DNA from: Daedaleopsis sinensis
Lineage: Eukaryota > Basidiomycota > Agaricomycetes > Polyporales > Polyporaceae
DNA length: 64,000 nucleotides
Reading direction: 5' to 3'
Assembly (NCBI GenBank): GCA_033807695.1
Contig: CM066307.1
Span: 3,534,001 to 3,598,000, forward strand
The notes under the pieces were generated by a model. It was not told the origin of the DNA, ran no database searches, and saw only the letters and a program-made list of their open reading frames with translations. How positions within the stretch are numbered: position 1 is the stretch's first letter; each line of letters begins with the position of its first letter. Both the position numbers and the translations under genes were made by a program. Positions 47,268 through 60,256 of this stretch are shown piece after piece.

Positions 47268-50200
47268 ATGGCGACCATGACCAGGACCGTCGACCCGCCG
47301 GCGGACGCCACCATCCTCGACAAGCTCGACGAGCTCGTCCCCGCTCCGCTCGCCCAGTTCGATGCTTTCCCCAAGCTTCCCTCCACATACAAGGCCCGGT
47401 CGGAGTCGCGCGGCTTTCTCACCATCTTCGTCGCTTTCTGTGCCTTTCTTCTCGTCTTGAACGACCTCGGGGAGTACATCTGGGGATGGCCGGTGTACGA
47501 GTTCGGGGTGGATATCATCAAGTCGAATGACATGGACATAAACGTCGACATGCTCGTCAACATGCCCTGCCAATGTGAGTGCTTCAGTCTGTATGATTCT
47601 ACGACAGTCTCTTCCGCTTCGTTGTACTCCCCACTACCTGGAATGGTCGCACTGGGGGCATGGACTTGTGTAACGAGTCGTTACACCGTGGGCATAGCAT
47701 GATCAAAATCCAAATATCACTTTCCTTTGCCAGTGTGTCGCATCCTGGATACACTGTGGCCACACGCAATATTTGCCATGGAACCATGTGGATTTTGACC
47801 ATGATATGACTGCAATGTAACGAGTAGTTGCATCGCTCAATGCCTCCGAAATACCGCCGGTCTTCTCTGCCACCACTTTTCCCCATATATGCGCATCTTG
47901 CTCCTCGATGACGCGGTCTTCAGGCCCGGTGACGATCAGCCTGTAATGGACGACTCCTTGTGCTCCTCGGGGGTCATGGAGGATCAGAGCGCGCGGAACG
48001 CGGACTTGTACACCCTCACGTTCGCGTCGCCGTCACTTCTTGCGCACCACGGGCTCCAGTGGGAAATCGCGTATCGCTAGTACCACTTCCAGAGCGTCGT
48101 CGACATGTCATCGTTCTAACTGTTGAAGAGAGCAGTAGACAGCGCTCTGCCTCGCTCTAACATGTAGAAGAGAGCATGCAGACAGAGGCAGGGACGTGTC
48201 ATATGACGTCTGGCGATTGTCGTGTGCGTGTCCAGCGCGTCTGCTAGATTTCGCACCCCCCGACCGGAGGCGTGTAGATCCCACCACCGCGCCCTGATTC
48301 TGAGGCTGGCTCGCGCCGCGTGGCGTTGGCGCGGTGACTGTGGATGAACGTCGTGGCCCCCGGAAAGTGGGAAGTCGTACGTGAGCGTCGTCTCGCTTGA
48401 CCACGGCAGGCAATCCCCAAAGTTCTGCTAAAGAACAGTCAGTGCAAATGTGCGACTCGTAGTGCACTTTTCTCTTCCACGTCACGAGAATGGCCCAAAC
48501 CCAGCCGTTCGTCGAGGCTCGAGAGAAAAGGTGACTACGCGGAGCGTCATTTCTTTCGCAGGGAACGGGGCCTGCCTGCCGGTGGAGATTGGCGGAGTCC
48601 TAGTCATGCACATGTCAGTGGCCAGCAGTCAGTATTGCGCTAGCGCGTGGTCACGCTGCGTCCTGATTAACAGGCCATCTGTCTCGTGCTCTTCCAGGAG
48701 ACGCTCCCCCACTGGCTGGGTACCGTGCTCAGCTGAATTGCGCATCATCTTCGTTCGGTGGCCGAGTTGCGTATGAGTCCGATTTGTTACATAGCGCTCG
48801 CATGATGCTTGCGATTTTCGTTCCCCGAGATCATATCTCGATACCTCGAAGCGTTGCATCACGATTTGGCCTCGCGATTCCCGGAACTCTCCGCGTTCCC
48901 TTCTAGTCTATACCTGCTTGACATTCACTGACTGCATTTTCAGACATCAGCATCGACCTCCGAGACGCGGTAGGAGACCGGCTGTACCTCAGCGACAGTT
49001 TCCGGAGGGACGGCACGAAATTCGACATCGGACAGGCAACGTCTTTGAAGGAACACGCCGCGGCGCTCTCCGCCCGCCAAGTTGTTTCACAAGCACGTAG
49101 CTCTCGCGGCTTCTTCGACACTCTCCTCCGTCGCACCGGGAACAAGTTCAAGCCGACGTACAACCACACTCCCGACCCGGACGCATGTAGAGTATACGGA
49201 ACAATCACTGCGAAGCGCGTCACTGGTAGGTTTATGACTGCCGTGTGCCAGGAGGTGTCTGATCCCTGCTCGCAGCGAATCTGCATGTCACGACACTCGG
49301 GCATGGCTATGCGAGCCGTGGACATGTTGACCACTCAAGTCAGTTTGCCTGTCCTCTGCCTCGCGAGCACGACTGACACGCATACAGAGATGAACCTCTC
49401 GCACGTCATCACCGAGTTCTCCTTCGGACCCTACTTCCCAGACATCGCGCAGCCTCTCGACAACTCGTTTGAGATCACGCATGACCGTACGTTCAGCTCT
49501 CTCATTGTCCCGGAGGCCTCCAGCTAAAGCCTTCGCAGCCTTCGTCGCGTACCAGTACTTCCTCCACGTGGTCCCGACGACCTACATCGCCCCGCGGTCC
49601 AAGCCACTCAACACCAACCAGTACAGCGTCACGCACTACACGCGGGTGCTCGACCACAACCGCGGCACGCCCGGCATCTTCTTCAAGTTCGACATGGAGC
49701 CCGTGAAGCTCACGATCCACCAGCGCACTACGAGCTTTATCGAGCTCGCCATCCGGTCAGTAGTATCCGACCTAATTGATCGCAGCTTGTACTGACTTCT
49801 CCGCAGCTGTGTCGGGGTCGTGGGCGGCGTGTTCGTATGTATGGGCTACGCCGTGAAGCTCACCACCCATGCATTGGACACTGTCACTGGCGCAGACAAG
49901 GGCGCGGGCCTCGTCGCGGCCGAGTCCACCAGTATCTCCGCCAACATCCGCAAGCGGTTTGGCCCAGGCGACCTCCGTCTCCGCGCAGGCGGCAAGGAAC
50001 GCGTCGTCCGCCAGGGCAACGGCTGGGCCGTCGAGGGCGGGAGCCCGTACGGCTCGTACGCCGGCACACCCATGTCCGCGTCGTTCGGGAGCCCGTTGCC
50101 CAGCGCCGGTCCGTTCTCCCCCGGTTTTAGTCCAAACCCTGCGGGCACGCCTCGGAGCGCGTCGTACGGCCTCGGTCTGAGCCCGAACCCCGCGATCAGT

Positions 50201-50521
50201 GCGCGGAGTGTATCGAGCCCAGGGGCGCGCTCGTCGATGCTCTCCCCGCACACACCAGCATCGGGCTTCCCGACAGCCGCGACTGTGGGCTCGTCGCCAT
50301 ACAGCCCTTCAGTGGGCGGGCTCTCGGCGCCGAGCACCCCGGCGCTGTACGGGCACTTCCCGCCGACGCCGACGCCAGCCTCGGCGAACCCGCTCGGCCA
50401 GAACGGGAGTGTGTTCGCTGCGCAGCAGGCGGGCGCGCCACCGAGGTCTGGGATGGCGCGCACGCCGAGCAACGGGAGCGCGAATGGGCACGCGAGCGCG
50501 AGCGCGAAGAAGGATGAATGA
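47268..50521 (+). CDS. ERV41: Erv41 (ERGIC2-like) COPII vesicle protein
   Basis: Subunit of the Erv41-Erv46 cargo receptor that cycles between ER and Golgi and retrieves escaped ER proteins (family knowledge). Exons 47268-47574, 48944-49225, 49276-49338, 49388-49486, 49539-49755, 49807-50521; 560 residues. Motifs: FDAFPKLPSTYKARS before the first membrane segment (about 49-68), GEYIWGWPVYEF, DLRDAVGDRLYLSDSFRRDGT, NLSHVITEFSFGPYFPDIAQ, NTNQYSVTHYTR, and the second membrane segment at about 316-342. Two membrane spans with a large lumenal domain between them is the known layout. Odd points: a 1369 nt first intron and a cytosolic tail of about 215 residues rich in Pro, Ser and Gly, much longer than in yeast Erv41. 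It lies in the spacer between the duplicated kinase arms. Confidence 0.93.
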
Positions 50522-50961
50522 TCAAGACTACTCTCGGCTTGGGTCTGGGCGAGGAAGATACAGAGTGTGATATTGTGTGAGTGGTCCACACATGGGAGGA
50601 GGGAGGAGGGGAGACTGTATCGATATCTATTCATCGTCATTGTGGGTAGTGCACGTCGTCTCAGCCAATCGCTATCTCTGCTTTCGACTCTTGGGATGCG
50701 GGTTCTTTGGTGTGGATTTCTCGCGCGAGCTCTATGGCGGCCACCCCTGCGGATGCATGTGTATTGTTCAAGCGTCGATGCTCCTTAGGGAAACGAGTGT
50801 GGTAATGGGACAGCCAGGTATGTTGCCGTGGTACATACACACACACATATATATATAACTCTATCGTACAACCCAGAAATACACCCGCCAATGTGAAAGT
50901 AAACAGCGAGACCGCCGACCTTTTAGTCTGTACATGCTGCGCGCAAGGTCTTCTCGGAGCA

Positions 50962-52472
50962 TCAGTAAGCCGCGAACGGGCCGCCGGAGTACTTGTCCCC
51001 CTTCGGCGTATCGTCCGCATGCTGCTCCATGTCGCGCGACACCTCGATGTTGATCGTCCGAAGCGGGTACGTCTGCGGGAGGGGGCGCGGGACGCTGCGC
51101 TGCAAGACGCCGTGCCCGGCGGACGTCACCGTGCCCGTGGACATGGCGCCCATCGTGCCGGAGGTGAGCGGGCTGAAGCTGCCCTGGTGCGCCCAGCCGA
51201 GGCCGATGCGGACGGTGATGAGCATGTACGCGATGCCCGAGATCTGCGGCCAGCAGTTGCTGCCGGGGTAGTGCAGGATCGAGCGGAGGCGGTAGGTGAT
51301 GATGAAAAAGAGAGACCAGAAACTGCAGACTCGGCGGTGAGTACGGGTGTGAGACGCTTCGAACGCTCACAGAGACAGACGTACGTGTAGAGTGCGGCAC
51401 TCTCGATGAAGATGCTTAGAACGCGCTGCAAGGGGTCCGAGTGAGCACGGGGCTTGAAACCTTCACGTTGAGGCTTCGTGAGGACGTGCCTGGAGTCTGC
51501 CAGTGCGCATGCCCACGCTCTTTGTCTTCCTCGTCGCGGACCAGATACGATAGGCGATCATAGCTTCCAGTTAAACGTAAGTTTCTAGTGCGACTGGAGA
51601 GGACGTTCGGATCTGAGCTAACCTGTTCCGTAGACGTTGATGCTGTGTTCAGAAGATCAGAATGAGAATACACACATCGAAATACGAGTAGTGGAAATGA
51701 CATACCAGAGCGTCAGGATCGCGTCAGCGGTGATCCACAGGTCCACCTGCTTAGCGAAAACGCTCGTAACATGCGTCTCCTGGTAGACCAGGCCTATGCA
51801 TCCAGCTATGAGCGTAGATCGGAGCCATAAGCACTCATCGCAGCATTCGGAATAGAGCACAGCAGGAGCCCACCTAACAATCCTAATAGGGCCAACGCGG
51901 GTAAGATAAGCACTCTGTGATCCCTGTTCCAAACGATCCAAGTACGGTAGGTCTGTAAAATCATCATCAATCTGTTCGCGCGGCGAGATGTTCTCGCGAA
52001 GGTCGACTCACAATCATGCCATCGCAGATGACCTGGGCGAACACAGTCAAGGCATTGACCACCACCTCAGCCCACTTCGTGAAGTCCAAGAAGTACAGGG
52101 CGGGTGCCCGTCCTCCCTGGAAGTATATGAACCCGTCGAACGCACGGAAGACCGACACGATCCATTGCTGGTGGTGTGCCCGCTCCATCATCAGTATGGA
52201 CACGCGGAGGGTGATGTATGGCTAAGACTCACCACGGTGACCATGACGAACAGGATCACAGTCGTGACGAAGAGTGGGGACTTCCATATCCCCCACCGAC
52301 TCTTGTACGAGGAGACACTAGGGCGGGAGGCCACATCGTTGCTGTGCCGGAACGCGAGGAGAGCGAGGGCGATGCACGAGAGGACGAGGAATATCCCGTA
52401 CAGTGCGCTCTGGAAGCACACTGACCCGAGGTTCGCCGACGCGATTGACTCTGGAGTCACGGTAGGTGCCAT
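50962..52472 (-). CDS. Seven-transmembrane-type integral membrane protein of a basidiomycete-expanded family
   Basis: Function unknown; members of this large basidiomycete family look like seven-helix membrane proteins. Eight minus-strand exons: 52233-52472, 52012-52182, 51874-51952, 51706-51805, 51623-51642, 51517-51563, 51385-51452, 50962-51322; 361 residues with all phases consistent. Family-type landmarks: SVCFQSALYGIFLVLSC (helix 1), FRAFDGFIYFQ, TYRTWIVWNRDHRV, GLVYQETHV, INVYGTAMIAYRIW, LSIFIESAALYT and ITVRIGLGWAHQG at the end of the last helix, then a cytosolic tail with Ser/Thr. One exon is only 20 nt. Exons 3 and 6 use GTGGGC donors and exon 7 a CAAG acceptor, so these junctions are less certain. 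No ligand or signalling role can be read from it. Confidence 0.82.
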
Positions 52473-54031
52473 AGCGCTCTGGCAGGTTCTGCTGAGGTCT
52501 ATCCGGCTGATATCGTGCTGGCCATGGCCATCGGACGATGCTTATATCCCTGCTTTTCTGGCACCGCTGCGGGGCATCCTGGGCGCAAGCGAACAGGTAC
52601 AGCAGGCGTATTGATAAGTCGCAAGGGCGGAGAAAGAGGCTGAGCTGCATGATCCGTCGAGCATTGATGCCACCGTCAGGCAGTCGATGCGAACTGCCAG
52701 ACAGTGCCAGTGACCGCTCGCTAGTATAAAAATAGGGTGCCTACGTCGGTCGAGAGTGCACACCTGCGACAGTCGGATCACTATGGTAGAAGGGGACTTC
52801 AGTCGCAGAGGTCCAAAGCCAGTGTCCGTATCCTGGTCATCCGTCAATGGGATAACAACATAGGGTATAAACACTATTACAGGACATACCAGGGTAGACC
52901 TCTTGAATTTCAACACATAGTTTAGCAACGTCCTGCCAAACACTGATAGCGGTTTCGGAGGCGGTCGGTAGCAATGTTGTAGCGTTGCTCTCACGCTGGA
53001 GCCAGCATCGGTCGGGGTGTAAGTATACGTCCGGAAGTCAATGGTCAGAGGCGTCAATGTTCGGAGGTTGAATGTTGATGCAACGAGCGGTGTAGCTCTC
53101 ACTATGTAGTGAAGATGCTGCGCGCGGAGAATAAGGGCTGTTATCATCAATGATCATATAAGCACTACCCAACGATGAAACGCCAACATCGAATAGAGGA
53201 AACTCACGTCAAAGAGTACTCGCCGCTCGACGTTGCTCAGCATGATGCATCGGAATCATGAGACATCATGCGCTATTCTTGGAGGATTGACCATGATGCT
53301 ACACCCGCTCAACGTCAGACTGACAACCCTTGTGATCTTCATCGCCGCTCGCGACGGCGAGTCACAAGCGAGTCATGCTGTAGAGAAGTGTGGTGTGAGA
53401 GATGCTGCCTTCCTGATCGAAGGACTTGCCGCGCTGGGGCTGAATCGGGATCTACAAACGCATCCGACCGGCCTGCTGCTGCCTTTGGAATTTACACCCG
53501 AGCCGCAAGATAACCACCCTGATCAGGACCTACTTATCAGCTATGTCCGCGTAGTATGTAGATAGCGGCCGAGGTTCTTTCCAGCACGTACGGATTTGTG
53601 TCGCCGTTCTCGTGGTATGGGATTAGTAGCAATGTGAAAGGAGGTCCGAAGCTCACATGGCTGCATGTAGTAAGAGGCGAGACATCAAGCTTCACACTCG
53701 ACATGGGATCGTGGCGACTCCTGCTTGTTGAGCGCCCAGTGATTGTATTGTTGGTACATACCTGTTCCTAAGCGGTGACAGTCATCGTACCCGTTGCTAA
53801 ATGTCCACTCGCCACCCATCGCCACCTACGAGAAAGACCATCTCAGCATGTCTAGGCACTGATCATTAGTGCAAGAACACGACGCCTACCATTCGTTCTA
53901 ATATATCTTCATCAGACGTTGTAGCAAGATATCTAAGGTGTAGCCCAAAGAACAGATCAAAACACCAATTATTCTGTTGTAACTCACATAGTCTCCCATC
54001 GGCGTTACTACCACTGGATCGCCGAGTTCGC
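52473..54031. other. Gene-free stretch
   Basis: Between the 5' end of the 7TM gene and the 3' end of the reductase pseudogene. A plus-strand frame at 53233-53565 (about 110 codons) has no recognised motif and no splice support. A TATAAAAATAGG string near 52724 lies upstream of the 7TM start at 52472 but reads on the plus strand. Otherwise nothing seen. Confidence 0.45.
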
Positions 54032-55632
54032 TCATTCCTCCGCAACTACGACGACCATTTTCCCAAAGTTGTTCCCGAGCTGCACATCCAAGAAAGCCTG
54101 TCCGGCGTTCTCGAGCCCTTGCACACGATGCTCCAGATACGTGATCTCGCCGCTGGCGACGCGCGCGGGGAACGTCGTGTAGAAGTCTTCTGCGTACTTC
54201 GGCATGAGCGAGCCGCTGACAGTGACGAAGCCGTGGAGGGTGATCTCGCGCCAGACGATGTTCTGCAGGTTCTTCACGTTGTAAGGCTCCGTCGCGTTGT
54301 AGTTCGAAATGTTCCCGCATATCTTCATAGTCTGTGAGCATGCTAATAGAGGTAGGGAGACTGACCACGCACGATGAAATGAGACTTCTGCGCCGCGTAC
54401 TCAAGCGCCGCCTCTAGTGCTTCGCCTGACATTGTCCCGACTGCTCAGCGACCACCGACGAAGAGCATATACAAGTACTCACATATTGATCGGCCCTTCC
54501 TTCTTGAGCACCTCCTTCGTGCTCGTGGTCTTGTAGTTGAAAGCAACATCGGCGCCGACGGAGCGCACGAAATCGACTTTCTTGTCGGACCCTGCCGACG
54601 CGATCACCTTCAAGCCTTGCGCTTTAGCGAGTTGGATTACAGTCCTGTAATCCCATCATAGATAAGAGATGGCGACTCTCATACGTTGGGAGTACAACGC
54701 ACGCGCCGACGGGCCCTGCGTACGCTCATCAGCTGAGAGCTCGTACCCACATGGAGAGAGATGTAGTGCATACCACCAGCCCAGCCGTGACGAAGACAAC
54801 ATCGCCCTGCATTTCAGTCGTAGTGAGTTGGCTGTCTCAATCCTGAATCTTCTGCTTGCCTTCTTGGCGTGCGAATACGCCAACCATCCATGGCGGGACG
54901 TTTGTCCTGGCGATTGGTGAGCGTGCACAGAATGCCACTTTTTGTCTGATCTATTACCTGGCGACCCACATACACCCACATATACAGACCATGGCAGGTT
55001 TTCTTTGTTCTTGAGCACTCTAGCGCTCTGAATGACGGCATAGTGTTGGAATGCTAGTAATCCGAATCAGATCGTGGGTTGTGATCACACTCAGACTGTA
55101 GCGGGACGTACGGAAGATGGCGGTGACATGACTCCCAGGCTCAATGGCGGAATTTTCGGAGCGGAGGACGACACCGACACCCCCAAGTACTCAATCTGTC
55201 AAGCCAGAAGTCATGAACACGCTAACACAAGACCACGAGCAAGTGTACTTACGTCGTGCCGACCTCGTACATTGGCTGTACAACAAACCAAGCACTGTAC
55301 ATCGTCAATCATCGTATACGACTGTGAAAGTACTGACCAGAACGCTCGTAGGGTCGGGCGACTGCATCAGAATCCGCTGGCCAGGATCGATCGATAGTAC
55401 GAGGATCTTCACAAGTATCCCTCCACGAAGGGGCTCGTGCTCTAAGTCGATGGTTCGCGACTCGTCCTAGACGGTAGTTCTTCCAGGGATGGGGTAACCT
55501 ATGTCACGGTGTTGAAGCTTAATACATCCATACTTAAGAGTCGATGCAGCAACATGATACGATAGATGAGAACGACGACTCACCTGTCGGGACTTCGTTG
55601 AATATGACGCGTCCATTCTTGACTGATGCCAT
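54032..55632 (-). pseudogene. NADPH-dependent MDR-family reductase (leukotriene/alkenal reductase type), disrupted
   Basis: A medium-chain dehydrogenase/reductase without the zinc site; relatives reduce the double bond of enones using NADPH. On the minus strand the parts run in order: start MASVKNGRVIFNEVPT (ATG at 55632), GYPIPGRTTV, then an in-frame TAG at 55467-55469, LVKILVLSIDP, GVGVVLRSENSAIEPG, LPWSVYVGVCGSPG, GDVVFVTAG, IQLAKAQGLKVIASAGSDKK, EALEAALEYAAQKSHFI, and finally MKICGNISNYNATEP to the stop at 54032. Besides the TAG, the DNVGGE-equivalent near 54428 is missing two bases and the YW before it, shifting the frame. One junction needs a GC donor. Two independent lesions make loss of function very likely. 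It sits in the spacer between the duplicated kinase arms. Confidence 0.82.
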
Positions 55633-57449
55633 GGATTCCTGTGAGCTCAGGCTACCTGGAAGAGTGGTGGGTATCTAGATACTCGTTGCACAGTGGGAGT
55701 TGCGAGTGTTTCTGCCAATGAGAGAGAAGACTTCTGCGCCTTCGTGCGTGTTGTGTAGATGAATTCCGAGTGATTAGCCCAGGATTAGCCTGGTCCCGCG
55801 TGGAAGCTTGTGAGTATCACATGAGGCTGTGGATGCACTTGTTCTCACAGTTGCGGAATTACACAAAGGAAACTCGGACGGTCACCGACTTTGACTCAGA
55901 CTACTGTGGTGTCATGAACGCCCATGCCCTCCGAGTCAAATCGATCTGGCTCGACTCAGACATCGCAATCCGGTGATCGTCTGGTGGTCAACACATTCTC
56001 GGAATCTCGGATATCGTCGACGATCGTCGACAACTTCGCCCGCTTATGTTCTTATGCGTGGCACACCATGATTTGGAACGTGTTATTATCTGAGTAAATG
56101 ATGGTAGCTTGTTCTTGATAATCTGCACGCAATCGTGAGCGGATACTACTGGCCACCACAAGTAAGAGCCAAGTACCGGCGAGGTTCCTGAGTTCGGAGC
56201 TCACTTTGAGCGACAACGAGTCAGTACTGTATGTCACGGCACACATCCACTACACCTTTAAAGAAGGGTTCGGTGGGTACTACCTGCCAAACGCACGGGA
56301 TGTTAACTTCTGAGAACACTCTATATGTAGACTCACAATGTATGCGTAGCAGAGTCCGAGTCAGTGCAAGAAATCTAACACGTCATGACTGTCGACAGTG
56401 AATAATTTTTAGAGAAGAGGCTGAGAAGCAACCGAGGAGTCGGATAGCCAAGGGATAATGCTAGCGGCTAATTGCCGGAACTTTTCGGACGCGCACATGC
56501 ACCGTGGGAAATGTTGAGCTCCGTGACGCCCCTGTGCCCCGTCCGACGGGAGTCGACCTCAAGTCGACCTTCCTCCTAGCTCAAGTTGAATTGACGGTCA
56601 GATCATCGTCGATTAAGCTTCATTTCCACTTTGCTCTACTGTCTGAGCGCGTTGGACGAGTCGAGACACTCAGAGTCTCCTCCTCAGTCAAGACACTGGG
56701 GTCAAGCCGTGGTTAGCATCTCGCCCCGCTCGGCCCGTCATTGACTGTACTACCGAGGAGCAGTGACGTGACCGTCAAGTTCGAATAACGACGACGTCCG
56801 ATCGCGAGTCGAGAACGTCCGAGATTGAACCAGTTGAACACCCACTGGCGGTTCTCCGCCCCAAAGTAGTCGATGTGAGTAGGACTCGCTTGGTTACGCT
56901 GATTGCGCTTATTAACGAATAGCTCTTTGTCTCGCAGCGTGCTTATACTCGCTCAAAGTGGGATACAATTGCGTCTGTAAATACGGACTCTTGCCGCTTC
57001 AGAGCTCGCCAGCTCTTATAACTCCGATCTCCGCACCGTGCGCAGTTCTCACTGCATCTAGTGAGACTCCTCTCCAAATCTCCAGCAGGGCCGCGCCGGC
57101 CACGTATCATCGCCTCAGCTCATACATACGCACTTTCCGCTTCGGCGATAATCCAGCCAATACTTACTGTTCATCAGCGCGGCACACACGGAAACTGTTC
57201 AGTTATCCAACGGTGACGCGTCATGAGGCCCATATACACTATCACAAAGTAACTCGGAGTCGATTCAGTCCAGGCGCATTGACCGGTCGTTGCTTTGTGG
57301 ACGCCACGGATATTTCCGCACCGCTTGCCGACGCGTGTTATGTGCTGAGTGTGCTCAGCTGATCAACGCTTGGCCAGAAACCCATTGTTCACCTCGACCA
57401 CCCAGTTTGAAGAACCACCACTCGCCGCAACACTTTCGAAACGTATTAA
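55633..57449. other. Gene-free stretch: outer spacer and upstream of copy D
   Basis: 55633-56685 is unique sequence with nothing recognised. 56686-57449 belongs to the right arm of the inverted duplication and matches, inverted, the region upstream of copy C; presumably the promoter of copy D. Confidence 0.5.
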
Positions 57450-60256
57450 ATGTCTATCTCGACAGAAGATCTTGGCAGCTACCTTTGCCACTCATGTAGC
57501 TCAGGTATGGCGTCCGCTTCTAGTCCCCGGGTTGACAAGTCTAATAACGAGGCCGTCAATTACCAAGACGCTCTCCAGCCCGGACATCTCGAAGGGTGGA
57601 AGAAGGAGATCACCGACAGATACCACGTCTTCCCAGGTACATTCGACCAGTACCTCGACAACTTCGTTCCCAGCTGTGCTCCCGCGACCATCCCATCCCT
57701 ATCTCTCAAAAACGCGTTCTCAAGCTTTACCACAAAGAACGGCAAGGAGACCAGGAGTTACCGTAGTTTGGTGCGCTCATCACTCTTGAGCTGGCATATC
57801 ATTGTCGTGCTCATGTTGTTTACAGCTCAAAGGCCTTCGACGAGTAGTCGCCAAGTTTCCCTCCTCCAAGAAGTTTACGTTCTTCCCTAACCATCGGGCG
57901 CAGATCCTCTTCCCCTTCAAAGCCTTCGGCCATACCCATCATGCCACCTATCCCGACGTCGCGATCTCACTTCCGGGAGAAGACCTACAGTCAGCTCAGC
58001 TGATTCTCTCATCTATCCTGTTGGAAGTGAAATCCCTGGTCAGCGACGACCCATTCCAACGGCCGAGTCTCGAGCACAGCAGGACCCTCGTTCAACTGAC
58101 CGTCGGCGCCAGGAGCCTAATGGTAGCTCATGGTCTACTCTCGGCCTTCATGATTGGGATCTATGGCGACATGCTCCGCATCATTCACTATGACCATTCT
58201 GGTCTGGTCGCCTCCCCTGCCTTCTCCATCAAAGAACGTCCGGACCTCCTCCAGAAGTTCCTGTGGCGCTTCGCCCACCCTGTGATGGGGGACACCGTCG
58301 TCGGCTGCGATCCAACCACACGCAAGCTCACCGACGCCGAGCTTGCATGGGTCAAAGCACGCTTGGAAGCTTCAGGCGAAGAACCTCTACGGCAGCCTGA
58401 ATTTTGTCGACGGACCGAGGTGTACTCCACGAACGACGAAGACGAGGTTTCGCGATCGTTCTTCCTCCTCAATCTCATCGACATCAACGCTCGAATACTA
58501 TCGCGCTCGACGACGGTCTGGTTGGCTATGGAAGACCCTCGACAGGTCGTTGATGGACGTCTATCGCCACTTCCGGATGATCTCGACCAGATCAGTCTGG
58601 TAATCATCAAGGACTCGTGGCGTCAGCTGGTGCGTCGGGACGAGAAGGTTTTCTACGACAGACTGGAGGGGACAATCCCAGACGAAGAATGGACAGGGCT
58701 TCCTCGCGTTGTCTGTGGTGGTGATCTAGGCGAGAGAGAAGTGGCGTTGTGGAAGGCACGCGGTGGCTCTTGTGAAGGTTTCAACACGAACGACGATGAA
58801 AAGCATGCAGGACCCTCTTCAGTTCCCCCACAGTCAGTTTTCCCTCGTCTACCCGCAATCCCCGTTACTCCCGCTCGTCGCGCGCCCTCTCCTTCAACCC
58901 TCTCGCCCAACGCAGCGTCATCATCTCCGCCGTCTTCGCCGCTGACACCTCTAACGTCTTCCGACCCTCCGATTGCTTATTCGACTCCTCTTCAGAATAC
59001 AACCCGCTCTTGTTTCTCATCACCTTTAACACCTCTCGATAAGCTACGACCACGATACCCACTCCTCGTTCCCCAACAGCAGACATACACTTGGCGAGTC
59101 CTCTTCGGCAATGCTAAACGCTATCGCGAGCGTAGTCACATGCGGCTCGTCATCGACACTGTAGGGCGACATCTCACCAGGTTCCGTTCCACGAGGGAAC
59201 TCATCCTTGCCATGCGAGATGCTATTCGAGGTATGTGTGTCGCGTCGCGATCCCGGGATCTTTTTCACTGAAAAGCCAACTCTCAGCACATAAACTCGCT
59301 TGGGAAAAGGGCAAGCTTTTGCACCGCGACGTCAGTGTAGGCAATATCCTCATTGTGGAGAAGCCTGAGTCGCGTCCCTTCTCTGGCTTCCTGCACGACT
59401 TTGACTATAGCAACATGGAGTCGCTCGCAAGTCTCGCCAAAGCCGAAGTGGCCGATATTCTAGCTGCATCCAGTACCTCTAATCCTGGGCCCCCGGAGTC
59501 GCAGGACGAGATCTCAAACGTCGACGAGGAACTCAAGGAGCGTACGGTAAGTCTTTTGATAATCCTACCTACTCCTCTCAGTGCTTAACATGCGCGATAT
59601 TTTAGGGGACCTACCTCTTCATGGCCTGTCAGCTTCTCCACCGCATACCCATCATCCACCACACTCGTCACGACCTCGAGTCCTTCTTTTGGGTCTTGAT
59701 TTGGGTCGTTCTCCGTCATACCGAACACGGTCACTACAAAGGCGTCGAGGCCTGCGGGCTGTACTTCAAGCTCGGCACCGCGGAAGAAAGCCGCGCGACC
59801 AAGATTGCCCTTTTGGTCGACCATCATGACAATTTGGACCCGATCACTGTCCCCGGCAACGCCCCCCTCACCCACCTCCTCCAGACGTTCACCGATCTTG
59901 TACACGAACGCTACAACTGGAGAGCAGGGCCGTCTGAACCGCTCACACACGACGCGGTGCTTGCTTTGTTCGATGAGGCACTCAATATGCCTGACTGGCC
60001 TGCCGACGACGCTGCGAAGCCTGTCACGATTCCGGACGCTCGGCAAGTGATCAACAAGGTTGGAGCTGATGGACAGGCTCAAGGTTCGAAGAAGCGGAAG
60101 GGAAAGCAGGAGGACACGGCGGCTGATGTTGGCGGGAGCTGCTCTTCGAAGCGTTCCAAGGGCTCAGAGGCCTCTAAGAACACAGGTGTATTCGGGTCGA
60201 CGCGAGCGAGTGGATCATCGTCGAGGGCTTCCCAACAGTTTAGCCAAGGGCCATAG
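57450..60256 (+). CDS. FunK1-type kinase, copy D (right arm)
   Basis: Intact partner of copy C. Exons 57450-57770, 57826-59230, 59287-59546, 59606-60256; 878 residues, the longest of the five. Starts MSISTEDLGSYLCHSC. The FunK1 N-terminal region includes LMVAHGLLSAFMIGIYGDM and TVVGCDPTTRKL, followed by a Ser/Pro-rich insert (about 440-510) and QQTYTWRVLFG. Kinase core: HRDVSVGN (Asp590, Asn595), HDFDYS (Asp613), GTYLFMACQLL, HDLESFFWVLIW and TVPGNAPLTHLLQTF, where copy C is frameshifted. The C-terminus is basic and Ser-rich with KKRKGKQ, a possible nuclear signal. Its first intron is nearly identical to that of copy C, so the C/D pair has diverged very little. Substrate unknown. Confidence 0.93.
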
